IMG/VR virus record: IMGVR_UViG_3300029812_000079
Span: 1-28,893 of that record
Direction: 5' to 3' (one strand)
Length of the DNA stretch: 28,893 bases
From: a virus
Shown in pieces: positions 17,741-24,133 of the stretch (positions within the stretch are counted from its first letter, which is position 1; every line of letters starts with the position of its first letter). The notes below the pieces were generated by a model. That model did not search any database. It saw only the letters and a list, made by a program, of their open reading frames with translations, and had not been told where the DNA came from. Both the position numbers and the translations under genes were made by a program.

Positions 17741-17998
17741 ATGTCTAAAAATGGTGAATTATTAAAACTTAAAGAGAGTCAAACTATTGCATTACAATTA
17801 CAGAGAGAAAAACTCATAGTGACGCAAAAGCTATTTGATGAGAAGATGTCTGATTTGAAGCAGGGATGGTCAAGGCTTTTAACTCTCATTGGCCAGGAGC
17901 TAGAGATACCTAAAGAGGAAGCAATCAACTGGCACATCACTGAGAAAATGGATGCGTTTGAGTATAAAGCGCCTCCAAAAGAGAAAGAGGAGAAATAG
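17741..17998 (+). CDS. Small helical phage protein, unknown function
   Basis: An 85-residue protein starting at ATG 17741 with GGGAGG seven nt upstream; ATG 17726 is in frame but has no ribosome site. Residues about 5-45 are a probable coiled coil (Leu/Gln/Lys-rich), followed by an acidic, Lys-rich tail ending PPKEKEEK. It follows the reverse transcriptase and could be mistaken for a DGR accessory protein, but it is shorter than Avd and lacks an obvious four-helix pattern. Proteins like this occur near phage tail-lysis boundaries. Function not recognised. Confidence 0.6.
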   Translation: MSKNGELLKLKESQTIALQLQREKLIVTQKLFDEKMSDLKQGWSRLLTLIGQELEIPKEEAINWHITEKMDAFEYKAPPKEKEEK

Positions 17999-18001
17999 AT
18001 C

Positions 18002-18283
18002 ATGACAGAAGATTTGAAGAACCTTCCTATCGAACAGATAGAGAATATAGTGCTGGAGCAGACAAAATTCATCAACTTTATTCTCAAAGAGCTTAAGGAT
18101 CGGAACAAGGCTTTAGAGGACACGCTTGGGGCAAGCTATGGGAAGTTCATCGGCTGCGGAACTGTCTATGATAAGGGGGTTTGCGTATTTCGTGAAATCA
18201 AGAAAGAGCTGGATCAGTATCTGCAGATAGTCAGAAGTGAGCTTTTGGAGAAGTACAAGCTGCAAGGCAGAAGAAGAAAATAA
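18002..18283 (+). CDS. Small phage protein, unknown function
   Basis: A 93-residue protein three nt after the previous stop. The first 45 residues are a probable coiled-coil helix (LPIEQIENIVLEQTKFINF). A Gly/Cys-containing turn follows (YGKFIGCGTVYDKGVCVF), then a helical, basic C-terminus ending QGRRRK. It is co-oriented with 17741-17998 and the pair probably forms one unit ending before the helicase promoter. No family recognised. Confidence 0.6.
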   Translation: MTEDLKNLPIEQIENIVLEQTKFINFILKELKDRNKALEDTLGASYGKFIGCGTVYDKGVCVFREIKKELDQYLQIVRSELLEKYKLQGRRRK

Positions 18284-18292
18284 TTTCATCTC

Positions 18293-18321
18293 TTGACATT
18301 TATTTAGAAATAATATACAAT
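18293..18321 (+). promoter_or_regulatory. Sigma70-type promoter for the helicase gene, predicted leaderless
   Basis: TTGACA (18293-18298), a 17-nt spacer and TACAAT (18316-18321). The start codon ATG 18329 lies 7 nt after the -10 box, where transcription should begin, and there is no Shine-Dalgarno sequence. The spacer holds a 6-bp inverted repeat (TTATTT-AG-AAATAA). Confidence 0.75.
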
Positions 18322-18328
18322 AAGAACG

Positions 18329-19717
18329 ATGATTAAAATCTTCGTTCGAAACACTTCCTCCCAGCTTTCAGATTACACTGAAGAGTTGGAAAAGCTACTC
18401 ACTTGTCCTTACCCCAATTATTGGTTCGCTCCAAAGTATCGTGGTGGACTTTGGGATGGCCAGTACCATTTCCTCAAAATCCCAAGTTTACGGTTTCCTT
18501 CTGGTCTGTTGTTCCTCGTTGAGAAATACTTCAGAGAGAATGATATCGAATATGAGATAAACGACTTGAGAACATGGCCAAAAACAGATATTATAAACTC
18601 TGTTGACAAGAACCTTTTGAAAGGCATTCAGCTTAGAGACTACCAACAAGAGGCGATTCTCGCGGGCATGAGACAGAAACGTGGAATTTTTGAGATAGCG
18701 ACAGGATTGGGAAAAACAGAAATTTCAATAGCGATTACCAAGCTGCTGAAGCTCCCTACTTTGTTTGTGGTGCATACGCAAGACCTGCTACACCAGACAA
18801 AAGAGCGGTTTGAGAAACGACTAGATATGAAAGATAAGATTGGCATATTAGGGGACAATGAATATCAGATAGAGTTCATAACGGTTGCCACAGTGCAGAC
18901 GCTTCATTCCCTTCTGAAGCGAGAGCAGGCAACGGCAAAGGAACTGCTGAATGTCTTTCAGGTAGTATTTTTTGACGAAGTCCATCACGCATCCAGCATG
19001 GAGTTTTGGAAAGTTGGGATGTTCATGCACAATGCAGTATATCGCTGGGGTTTATCTGGAACTCCGTTGAAGAGAAATATATTGAGTAACATGAAAGTGC
19101 TGGCATTGACCGGGGATATTATTTACAGCAAGTCGGCAAAGGCGGGGATTGATGACAAGTATTTGAGCAACATTAAGATGGAGATCATAGAGAATCCAGA
19201 GGAAGTAACAGGAAAGACATGGCAGCAGATATACAAGAGAGGCATTGTTGAGTCGGGAAGAAGAAATGGGAAAATAATTGATATAGTAGAAAGAGAGTTT
19301 AAAAACAATAAAAGAATTATGCTCTTGATCAGATATATTAAGCATGGCGAAATTCTGCAGCATCTATTGAAAAGCAAACATATCCCGGCAGTGTTTCTTA
19401 GTGGAAGGGATAAAACTTGTAAACGAGAGGAATTTAAAACTAAATTTAATATGCAAGATATGGGGGGTAGAAACTTTGTGCTAATTAGTTCAGTTATTTT
19501 TCAGGAGGGGGTTGATATTCCAAATATTCAAGTACTTATTATTGCCTCTGGTGGCAGCAGTGAGGTTCAAACAATTCAAAGAGTTGGACGTGGGTTAAGG
19601 ATAAAAGAAGGAGGTGGGGGTTTACTTGTTTATGATTTTAATGATAAAGAAACAGAATATTTGGATAAGCATTCTCGAAAGAGAATTAGAACATATAAAG
19701 CAGAAGGCTTTATGTGA
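18329..19717 (+). CDS. SF2 DNA/RNA helicase (UvsW/DEXH-like)
   Basis: A 462-residue superfamily 2 helicase. The N-terminal 95 residues resemble the phage helicase accessory domain (CPYPNYWFAPKYRGGLWDG). Motifs follow in order: RDYQQEAI (Q-like), Walker A ATGLGKTE (K129), VVHTQDLL (Ia), DEVH (216-219), LSGTP (III), SSVIFQEGVDIPN (V) and QRVGRGLR (417-424, VI). Such phage enzymes unwind branched DNA and R-loops in replication, recombination and repair. The next in-frame ATG is far downstream, so the leaderless ATG 18329 is the credible start. There is no nuclease domain, so it is not a restriction subunit. It heads a run with the zinc-binding gene at 19731. Confidence 0.93.
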   Translation: MIKIFVRNTSSQLSDYTEELEKLLTCPYPNYWFAPKYRGGLWDGQYHFLKIPSLRFPSGLLFLVEKYFRENDIEYEINDLRTWPKTDIINSVDKNLLKGIQLRDYQQEAILAGMRQKRGIFEIATGLGKTEISIAITKLLKLPTLFVVHTQDLLHQTKERFEKRLDMKDKIGILGDNEYQIEFITVATVQTLHSLLKREQATAKELLNVFQVVFFDEVHHASSMEFWKVGMFMHNAVYRWGLSGTPLKRNILSNMKVLALTGDIIYSKSAKAGIDDKYLSNIKMEIIENPEEVTGKTWQQIYKRGIVESGRRNGKIIDIVEREFKNNKRIMLLIRYIKHGEILQHLLKSKHIPAVFLSGRDKTCKREEFKTKFNMQDMGGRNFVLISSVIFQEGVDIPNIQVLIIASGGSSEVQTIQRVGRGLRIKEGGGGLLVYDFNDKETEYLDKHSRKRIRTYKAEGFM

Positions 19718-19730
19718 GGAGGTAAAAAGA

Positions 19731-20183
19731 ATGACAAAGGAAAGATGCAAGTATATTTATCCAGGCTCCTCTGGAAGGCAATGTGGAGTGACTTTCATGT
19801 TATTCTCTGATGGCCTATGCATTCATCATAGCCTGAGCAAAGAGGCAAAGTTGGCAAGAGCAAAGGGGAGGCAAGCAAGAAAGGATAAGCTGTCAATTAG
19901 GAAAGGCCTGAAGACAGCACATCAGAATGCGCTGGATCAGATTCGGTTGAAATGTCGGGACTGTTCTGATACTTATTCTGATCTGATGTTTTGCTCGGTT
20001 ACCGGTTGTCCGCTCTGGCAATTGCGATTTGGCATTCATGCTGAGATTTACATTAGGGGACATGGCAAGGGGTCAAGGATGCTGTTTGAGCCCAAGAACT
20101 TTGAAACAGATGCTATGTTTGGAAATAATAAAGAGGCGGAAGAATGTCTAGAAAACTATAAAAAGTTACAGGAGAAGGAATAG
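19731..20183 (+). CDS. Zinc-binding phage protein with two Cys/His clusters
   Basis: A 150-residue protein starting at ATG 19731 with GAGGAGG upstream; an upstream in-frame ATG at 19614 lies inside the helicase gene and is rejected. Residues 6-35 have the C...C...CxxH pattern (CKYIYPGSSGRQC, then LCIHH) seen in DUF5763-like small zinc motifs. Residues about 72-105 carry CRDC and FCSVTGCPLWQLRFG, a motif common in phage and Bacillota proteins where it is often the C-terminal metal site. Between them is a basic helix. It probably binds DNA or RNA through zinc; this is inference. Confidence 0.68.
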   Translation: MTKERCKYIYPGSSGRQCGVTFMLFSDGLCIHHSLSKEAKLARAKGRQARKDKLSIRKGLKTAHQNALDQIRLKCRDCSDTYSDLMFCSVTGCPLWQLRFGIHAEIYIRGHGKGSRMLFEPKNFETDAMFGNNKEAEECLENYKKLQEKE

Positions 20184-20234
20184 CAACGCAAAGCATGCTT
20201 AGAATGCCTATTTCTTGCTAGATTAGCTGGAGTA

Positions 20235-20263
20235 TTGACAATGGTTTTTAATAAAACTATTGT
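20235..20263 (+). promoter_or_regulatory. Promoter with an embedded palindromic operator, before the winged-helix gene
   Basis: TTGACA (20235-20240), a 17-nt spacer and TATTGT (20258-20263). A near-perfect inverted repeat (20238-20248 and 20253-20263, 10 of 11 pairs) runs from the -35 box to the end of the -10 box. A repressor bound there would block polymerase. The leader is about 30 nt, with AAGGGGG before ATG 20300. Confidence 0.6.
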
Positions 20264-20299
20264 TGTATATAGGTAACCACATATAGAAGGGGGACTTAA

Positions 20300-21112
20300 A
20301 TGGACAAAATACCAAAAGCATTCAATCGGGAGGAGGCACTTCATCTAATAAAGAAGACAAGGGATCACATGTCAAAAGAGACAGAAGCCATTAGAGTGAT
20401 ATATGAAAGCTCATATACTGATACAATAACACTGCCTAAAATATTCCTTCTTTTTAGTGGAGCATTGTCTGACGGGGCTTTGTTGCTGTTGATTCATCTG
20501 CTGAGTATTTCAGAAGAAAAAGAATGTAAAGAAGGTTTCTATGCTCCAATAGCAAGATTGGCAAAAGATTTGGGAGTATGTGAAGTCACTCTTTGGAGAA
20601 GGTTTAAAGAGTTGATAGAGAAAGAAATACTCAGCAAGCCCAAAAGACACCACAAAAAAGATCAGTTGGGGGTTTTCAATACTTACAAAATACGCAATTT
20701 AGATAGATGGTGGGAAAGATTTGGAAAGAGATATAAGAAACTTGTATTGGAAAAACGTAATTTACAGTGGATTAAAGGTCTTAAAGCTACAAAAATAAAA
20801 AAGCCAACTTATCCAGAAAGACTTTTTGATAGCATAACTTCAGATATTGTTCAATATGTAGGCAATGGTACATGGTGGAAGAAACTTAGTGATGGCAAAA
20901 ACCATAACCCGGACTTCAAGATCACAGGACAAAATAAAGTTATTGAGATTTTTGGAGATTGGTGGCATAGAAGAGAGAACCCACAAGAACTTATAGATTT
21001 GTATAAACAAGTAGGATTGGAGTGCTTGGTTTTTTGGGAACATGAGGTTTATAATAATCAGGAAGAAACTTTAGAAAAAGTAAATCAATTTATAAACAAA
21101 AAAGAGGAGTAG
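20300..21112 (+). CDS. Winged-helix (replication-initiator-like) protein fused to a Vsr-like nuclease domain
   Basis: A 270-residue protein with two parts. Residues about 45-130 look like the winged-helix domain of phage replication proteins: a hydrophobic helix (FSGALSDGALLLLIHLL), then ARLAKDLGVCEVTLWRRFKEL. Residues about 170-270 are a Vsr-like nuclease domain with PDF (D205), IEIFGDWWH (E216, D220, H223) and FWEHE. The same catalytic spacing appears at the C-terminus of the protein at 2180-3085. It may be a homing-endonuclease fusion or a replication protein with its own nickase/nuclease. An AAGGGGG ribosome site and an operator-like promoter lie upstream, suggesting separate control. Three palindromes follow in the next 300 nt, which is compatible with an origin nearby. 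Confidence 0.7.
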   Translation: MDKIPKAFNREEALHLIKKTRDHMSKETEAIRVIYESSYTDTITLPKIFLLFSGALSDGALLLLIHLLSISEEKECKEGFYAPIARLAKDLGVCEVTLWRRFKELIEKEILSKPKRHHKKDQLGVFNTYKIRNLDRWWERFGKRYKKLVLEKRNLQWIKGLKATKIKKPTYPERLFDSITSDIVQYVGNGTWWKKLSDGKNHNPDFKITGQNKVIEIFGDWWHRRENPQELIDLYKQVGLECLVFWEHEVYNNQEETLEKVNQFINKKEE

Positions 21113-21465
21113 GTTTTTGCAAAGAGAATAAGATAAAACTTTAAGAATTTGCAAGATTAGAAAAAACATAAAAACTATTTTTTGTAAATATCTAATAGAA
21201 AAATGCTTTTTTACATAGAACCTTAAAAATTTATAAGCCATTATATATAGCCTATATGATCTCATATGATATTTTATAAGAAATACTTTAAGGAGTAGTG
21301 TTAGTTTAATGAAATTAAACTAACATGTATCCCCCAAGCATTTTTCCCACTAAAGTGTGAAAAATAGACAGAACGAAATTCGTTCTATCTTCTGAAAAAA
21401 AAATATAAAAGAGCTTGCTTTTTATGTTTAAATATTTTATATTGTGCAGGAATAAGGATCGTAAG
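21113..21465. other. Non-coding region with three tandem palindromes (possible origin or control region)
   Basis: No credible gene lies here. An AT-rich stretch (21113-21290) has short repeats such as ATATGAT twice and TTTGCAA twice. Three inverted repeats follow in 100 bp. The first (21299-21310/21314-21325) is 12 of 12 with loop GAA. The second (21341-21350/21355-21364) has one mismatch. The third (21366-21377/21379-21390, around a single central A) has one mismatch, with the core AGAACGAA/TTCGTTCT perfect. None is followed by a T-run on either strand, so they are not terminators. They may bind proteins or form an origin. Confidence 0.5.
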
Positions 21466-21603
21466 ATGAAGAAAACAGATTGTTTAAAAAATTTGGTTTA
21501 TCTTATTGATAATAAAGCAGTTACAAAACGATCTATGAGAATGCTTAGAATATTGGTAAATGGGCAAAAAAAGTTTTACTTTTATTTGCTTTGTTTTCAA
21601 TAA
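21466..21603 (+). CDS. Small basic protein, doubtful
   Basis: A 45-codon frame starting at ATG 21466 with AAGGA seven nt upstream. It is Lys-rich with the C-terminal sequence FYFYLLCFQ. No promoter is seen just before it and no family is recognised. It may be a real small gene or chance in AT-rich DNA. Confidence 0.3.
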   Translation: MKKTDCLKNLVYLIDNKAVTKRSMRMLRILVNGQKKFYFYLLCFQ

Positions 21604-21639
21604 CTTACAAGATTTCTTAAAAATAATCAAAGAAAAAGC

Positions 21640-21667
21640 TTGCAATTTGATTTTTTAGGCATATAAT
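21640..21667 (+). promoter_or_regulatory. Sigma70-type promoter for the structured leader and small-gene cluster
   Basis: TTGCAA (21640-21645), a 16-nt spacer and TATAAT (21662-21667) in AT-rich DNA. Transcription should begin near 21674 and read into the structured leader and the small genes from 21886 on. Confidence 0.6.
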
Positions 21668-21674
21668 ATAAGTA

Positions 21675-21885
21675 TAAAGGATAAAGGAATGATCGACCAT
21701 CAAATCAAAAAAGAGATAAAAAGAGAAGTGCTTGTTTGCTACTATCCTCCTGTCTTTGGTCGGTCATTAGGAAGTAGCAACAAGCCTTTTCTTAGAATAT
21801 TTTCTAATATATGGAGAGTAGCATTGAAAGAAATATGCCATATGAATGGTTGTGAGCGGTCTGTCTACTCCCCATGGAGGAAAGG
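21675..21885 (+). ncRNA. Structured leader RNA with predicted pseudoknot, upstream of the zinc-finger gene
   Basis: Stem A pairs 21688-21699 with 21757-21768 (12 bp, one G-U). Stem B pairs 21731-21748 with 21769-21784 (16 bp, bulges at one U in 21735-21737 and at A21744). The two are interleaved, so together they form a pseudoknot, with B' starting on the base after A'. A 6-bp hairpin (21792-21797/21802-21807) and a 9-bp stem with one mismatch (21812-21821/21865-21874) follow. The last stem ends next to the ribosome site GGAGG (21876-21880) of the gene at 21886. The arrangement suggests a cis-acting regulatory RNA; the ligand and mechanism are unknown. A weak 66-codon frame (21689-21889) covers the same bases. 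Confidence 0.55.
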
Positions 21886-21889
21886 ATGA
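21689..21889 (+). CDS. Doubtful 66-residue ORF overlapping the structured leader
   Basis: The frame starts at ATG 21689 with AAAGGA seven nt upstream and ends in a TGA overlapping ATG 21886 (ATGA), which would allow coupled translation. Its sequence (Arg/Lys-rich, scattered Cys, no visible domain) does not look like a conserved protein, and most of its bases are in predicted RNA stems. It could be a leader peptide coupled to the downstream gene, or not translated. Confidence 0.3.
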   Translation: MIDHQIKKEIKREVLVCYYPPVFGRSLGSSNKPFLRIFSNIWRVALKEICHMNGCERSVYSPWRKG

Positions 21890-22095
21890 AATATGATCCA
21901 GAGCTAATCAATAAATATCCAGGAATCTGGAAGAACCGTAAAACACTGGGAAAATATCTCAATTTAGTTAAATTTAATCCAGACAAAAAAAGATACTATT
22001 GCACAATTTGTAATAAACAATATCTAACTGATACGGGTGCTTCTAATCATGTAGACGCAAACCATGAAAAGGAAATATTAAATATTATAAAATAA
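21886..22095 (+). CDS. Small C2H2-type zinc-finger protein
   Basis: A 69-residue protein from ATG 21886 with GGAGG five nt upstream. Residues about 38-62 fit a C2H2 finger: YYCTICNKQYLTDTGASNHV then H (CxxC, about 12 residues, HxxxxH). The N-terminal half (KYPGIWKNRKTLGKYLNLVKF) is a basic helix. Small finger proteins of this type in phages are probable DNA-binding or host-takeover factors. It is the first clear gene after the structured leader, so it may be what the leader controls. Confidence 0.65.
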   Translation: MKYDPELINKYPGIWKNRKTLGKYLNLVKFNPDKKRYYCTICNKQYLTDTGASNHVDANHEKEILNIIK

Positions 22096-22111
22096 ATAAA
22101 GGAGCGATAAA

Positions 22112-22303
22112 ATGAGAAACGAATTAAATGCAATCAAAAATAATTACAAATTTTATGTTGAGAAGAGCAAGTTTGGATGGGCTCTTTTTCTTCAGTGTAG
22201 CGATAGTTGCGGTAATAGTTATAGTGGTCAATTTGATTATCACTGGACTTATGCGAGCCGGGATGAAGCAATACAAGCAGGCTTTAACCTATCTTTGGAT
22301 TGA
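22112..22303 (+). CDS. Small phage protein, unknown function
   Basis: A 63-residue protein with AGGAG eight nt before the ATG. The pattern of short strands and one helix (NYKFYVEKSKFGWALFLQC, then SRDEAIQAGFNLSLD) recalls small alpha/beta phage proteins with a terminal DEAI-type helix. No catalytic motif is visible. Part of the co-directional small-gene cluster from 21886. Confidence 0.6.
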   Translation: MRNELNAIKNNYKFYVEKSKFGWALFLQCSDSCGNSYSGQFDYHWTYASRDEAIQAGFNLSLD

Positions 22304-22317
22304 ATAAAGGTGAAAAA

Positions 22318-22530
22318 ATGAAAAATTTAGACGAGAAAATTTCAAGATTCGGAGTCCTCTGTAAAAGAGGAGCGAGTCAAGGTTTAACTAGAGAGGAAAA
22401 CCAGGAATTCAAAAAACTCGAAAAATCAATCTCAAATGCTATGCTAAAAAACGAGTTGCTTTTCGATAGTCATATCGAATCGTTTAAAAAAGCAAGTAAA
22501 CCATTAATTGGATTTGGATTCAGTTTATAA
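22318..22530 (+). CDS. Small helical phage protein, unknown function
   Basis: A 70-residue protein starting at ATG 22318 with AAAGG seven nt upstream; a TTG six codons earlier overlaps the previous stop and is less likely. It contains SQGLTREENQEFKKLEKSI, a helix-turn-helix-like stretch also seen in short phage proteins where the TxEE(x)xE(F/L)xxLE motif starts a coiled coil. No function recognised. Confidence 0.55.
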   Translation: MKNLDEKISRFGVLCKRGASQGLTREENQEFKKLEKSISNAMLKNELLFDSHIESFKKASKPLIGFGFSL

Positions 22531-22552
22531 AAAAGGGATAAAGGAGGAAGGG

Positions 22553-22813
22553 ATGAGACAAAAAATAGATTGTTCTAATTATGTGGCAGAAGGTGGTTGG
22601 TCTCCGGAGGCTGTCAATAGGGCTGAAACGATTCATTTTTTTCTTTATGACATAAGAACAAAAAAAGTTGTACCAATAATAGGAATAGATGCTGTTGATG
22701 CAGTTCCCAGCCAAACACAAATAAAGTTTCAGGAAAACTTACAGACCGGAGAAATGACGATTCTTGACAGAGGGGACAAGGTGTTTTTTATGCCTTTGGA
22801 GTTGGCAAGATGA
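22553..22813 (+). CDS. Small phage protein, unknown function
   Basis: An 86-residue protein starting at ATG 22553 with AAGGAGG six nt upstream; an upstream in-frame ATG at 22508 overlaps the previous gene and lacks a ribosome site. It is mainly beta-rich (IHFFLYDIRTKKVVPIIG, GDKVFFMPLELAR). Its end overlaps the next start by 4 nt (ATGA). No family recognised. Confidence 0.58.
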   Translation: MRQKIDCSNYVAEGGWSPEAVNRAETIHFFLYDIRTKKVVPIIGIDAVDAVPSQTQIKFQENLQTGEMTILDRGDKVFFMPLELAR

Positions 22814-22992
22814 GAGAAAGGGCTTTAATTAGCGCATTGAAAGCGATTGTAGACAACCCGGGTTCTGAACTGCTAATTAGACAGAAAGTATTTCAAAAGC
22901 TAGAGCAGAGAAAGAACAATAAATTAATACAGATGAATCCAGACTATGAATCATACCGTGAAGGCGGCATAACAAAATATAGGAAGATATAA
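22810..22992 (+). CDS. Small helical phage protein, unknown function
   Basis: A 60-residue, basic, helical protein overlapping the previous stop by 4 nt, so it is probably translated by coupling. Residues 1-35 form one amphipathic helix region (ALISALKAIVDNPGSELLIR). It is followed by an AAGGAGG ribosome site for the next gene. No function recognised. Confidence 0.55.
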   Translation: MRERALISALKAIVDNPGSELLIRQKVFQKLEQRKNNKLIQMNPDYESYREGGITKYRKI

Positions 22993-23002
22993 GGAGGAAA
23001 TA

Positions 23003-23167
23003 ATGAGAAAGAAAATATATCGAGTACATATTACTTGTCCCGCTAAGCATACTACCTATACAGACTATAAGACAAAAAAATATGCAGAAAGATATTATTT
23101 ACGCAATCAGGACAAGACAACATGGTATGCATCACATATTGAGATAATAGAGAAACAGGATGAATGA
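23003..23167 (+). CDS. Small basic phage protein, unknown function
   Basis: A 54-residue protein from ATG 23003 with AAGGAGG seven nt upstream. It looks like a small beta-alpha-beta unit: MRKKIYRVHITCPAKHTTY, then a Lys/Tyr-rich helix (KKYAERYYLRN) and a final strand (WYASHIEIIEK). It overlaps the next gene by 8 nt. The strong ribosome site and chain position support it as real. Confidence 0.6.
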   Translation: MRKKIYRVHITCPAKHTTYTDYKTKKYAERYYLRNQDKTTWYASHIEIIEKQDE

Positions 23168-23321
23168 TTTTACAGAGGATTGTATTAGAACAATGGCAAG
23201 GGATGCTATATCATTACAAAAAGGCTTTGAGTATATGCTTTTTTGGATGAGAGAATCTTCTGGTTGGCAAGAGAAAGCAAAGAAGATATTTCAAGAAGAA
23301 CTAAAGAAAGTGGGGATATGA
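23160..23321 (+). CDS. Small phage protein, unknown function
   Basis: A 53-residue protein starting at ATG 23160, inside the end of the upstream gene, ending TGA 23319-23321. It is helical and mixed-charge (FTEDCIRTMARDAISLQKGF and WQEKAKKIFQEELKKVGI). There is no separate ribosome site of quality, so coupling is likely. A different frame here (23318-23425) gives a shorter, less convincing peptide. Confidence 0.45.
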   Translation: MNDFTEDCIRTMARDAISLQKGFEYMLFWMRESSGWQEKAKKIFQEELKKVGI

Positions 23322-23327
23322 AACATA

Positions 23328-23456
23328 ATGTTATATTTAGAGATTCTTTCGGGTTTAGGGATTCTACTCCTTGCAGCCGTATGCCTGCTGAAAGGCTATT
23401 ATATGATATGCGAGGGATGGAATAGAAGAGATATTAAAATAAAAAGGAGGAAATAA
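23328..23456 (+). CDS. Small single-pass membrane protein
   Basis: A 42-residue protein. Residues about 5-27 are a hydrophobic segment (LEILSGLGILLLAAVCLLKG), followed by a basic tail (RRDIKIKRRK), so the C-terminus should face the cytoplasm. GTGGGG lies about 11 nt before the ATG. The AAGGAGG ribosome site of the next gene lies within its last codons. This frame is more protein-like than the alternative at 23318-23425. Confidence 0.5.
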   Translation: MLYLEILSGLGILLLAAVCLLKGYYMICEGWNRRDIKIKRRK

Positions 23457-24122
23457 ATGTATGACGTAAAAGATTGGGGCTGCTTTAGAGAAGGCTTTGA
23501 GGCAAGCAAAAAGCATGACAGCAATTCTGGAGCCAAAGGCGCTCAAAATCCATATCCTAAAGGCTCGATCAAGTATTATTCTTGGAATCAGGGGTGGGGT
23601 TCTCATTATGATAAATCCTGGGATAAGCCAAAAAGAACGTCCCAAAGTATGGATAAAGAAGAATTACGGGAATATCGATATCAGAAGGCAAGAAAAAGGG
23701 CAGATCGACTGGAGGAGTGGGCCGATAAAAAGCTGAAAAAGGCCAAGCAAATTGAAGATTCCTGGCCTGACTGTATTCATGATATTGCTTTTTGCACTCA
23801 GCCTGGACATATACCCATGAGAGCAAGAATAAATCGGCAACAGGAAAAAGTCTTTCAACTGCGTGAAGAAGCTAAAAAGCTACAAGAACGAGCCGAGGGG
23901 GTCATGGAATATAAGACCAGGGTTGCTGGAGATGCAGAGGCAATGAGAGAGTTGCAGAGAAAAGAGCAGGATGCAATTATCGGAGTCGGCACTAAGATTT
24001 ATGCAATTCTTTATGGCAGAAAGGGGATTGTGGAGAAGGTTTTCAAAAAAAGCTATAGAATTAGATTTGCTGATATTAATCATCCTGTGACAATGGATAA
24101 GACATTTGTAAAGAAAATATAA
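23457..24122 (+). CDS. DUF3560-like coiled-coil phage protein
   Basis: A 221-residue protein from ATG 23457 after AAGGAGG. Residues about 65-145 are a long helical region with Arg/Ala/Glu heptads (KARKRADRLEEWADKKLKKA, then a Cys/His loop CTQPGHIPMRARINRQQEK and LREEAKKLQERAEG). It resembles DUF3560, whose loop usually reads IPFGQPILVGHHSE; here the loop is altered, so the match is distant. The last 50 residues (IIGVGTKIYAILYGRKGIVEKVFKKSYRIRF) are a small beta domain, perhaps for nucleic-acid binding. The N-terminus is rich in Trp/Tyr/Gly. Plausible but unproven. Confidence 0.6.
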   Translation: MYDVKDWGCFREGFEASKKHDSNSGAKGAQNPYPKGSIKYYSWNQGWGSHYDKSWDKPKRTSQSMDKEELREYRYQKARKRADRLEEWADKKLKKAKQIEDSWPDCIHDIAFCTQPGHIPMRARINRQQEKVFQLREEAKKLQERAEGVMEYKTRVAGDAEAMRELQRKEQDAIIGVGTKIYAILYGRKGIVEKVFKKSYRIRFADINHPVTMDKTFVKKI

Positions 24123-24133
24123 GGAGAACGAGA

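Noticed and set aside
17741-17998. DGR accessory protein (Avd) candidate
   Set aside because: Shorter than typical Avd, without a four-helix pattern, and placed after the reverse transcriptase with a separate ribosome site.
21366-21400. Rho-independent terminator at the third palindrome
   Set aside because: The A-run follows the stem on the plus strand, so neither strand has a stem followed by a U-run.
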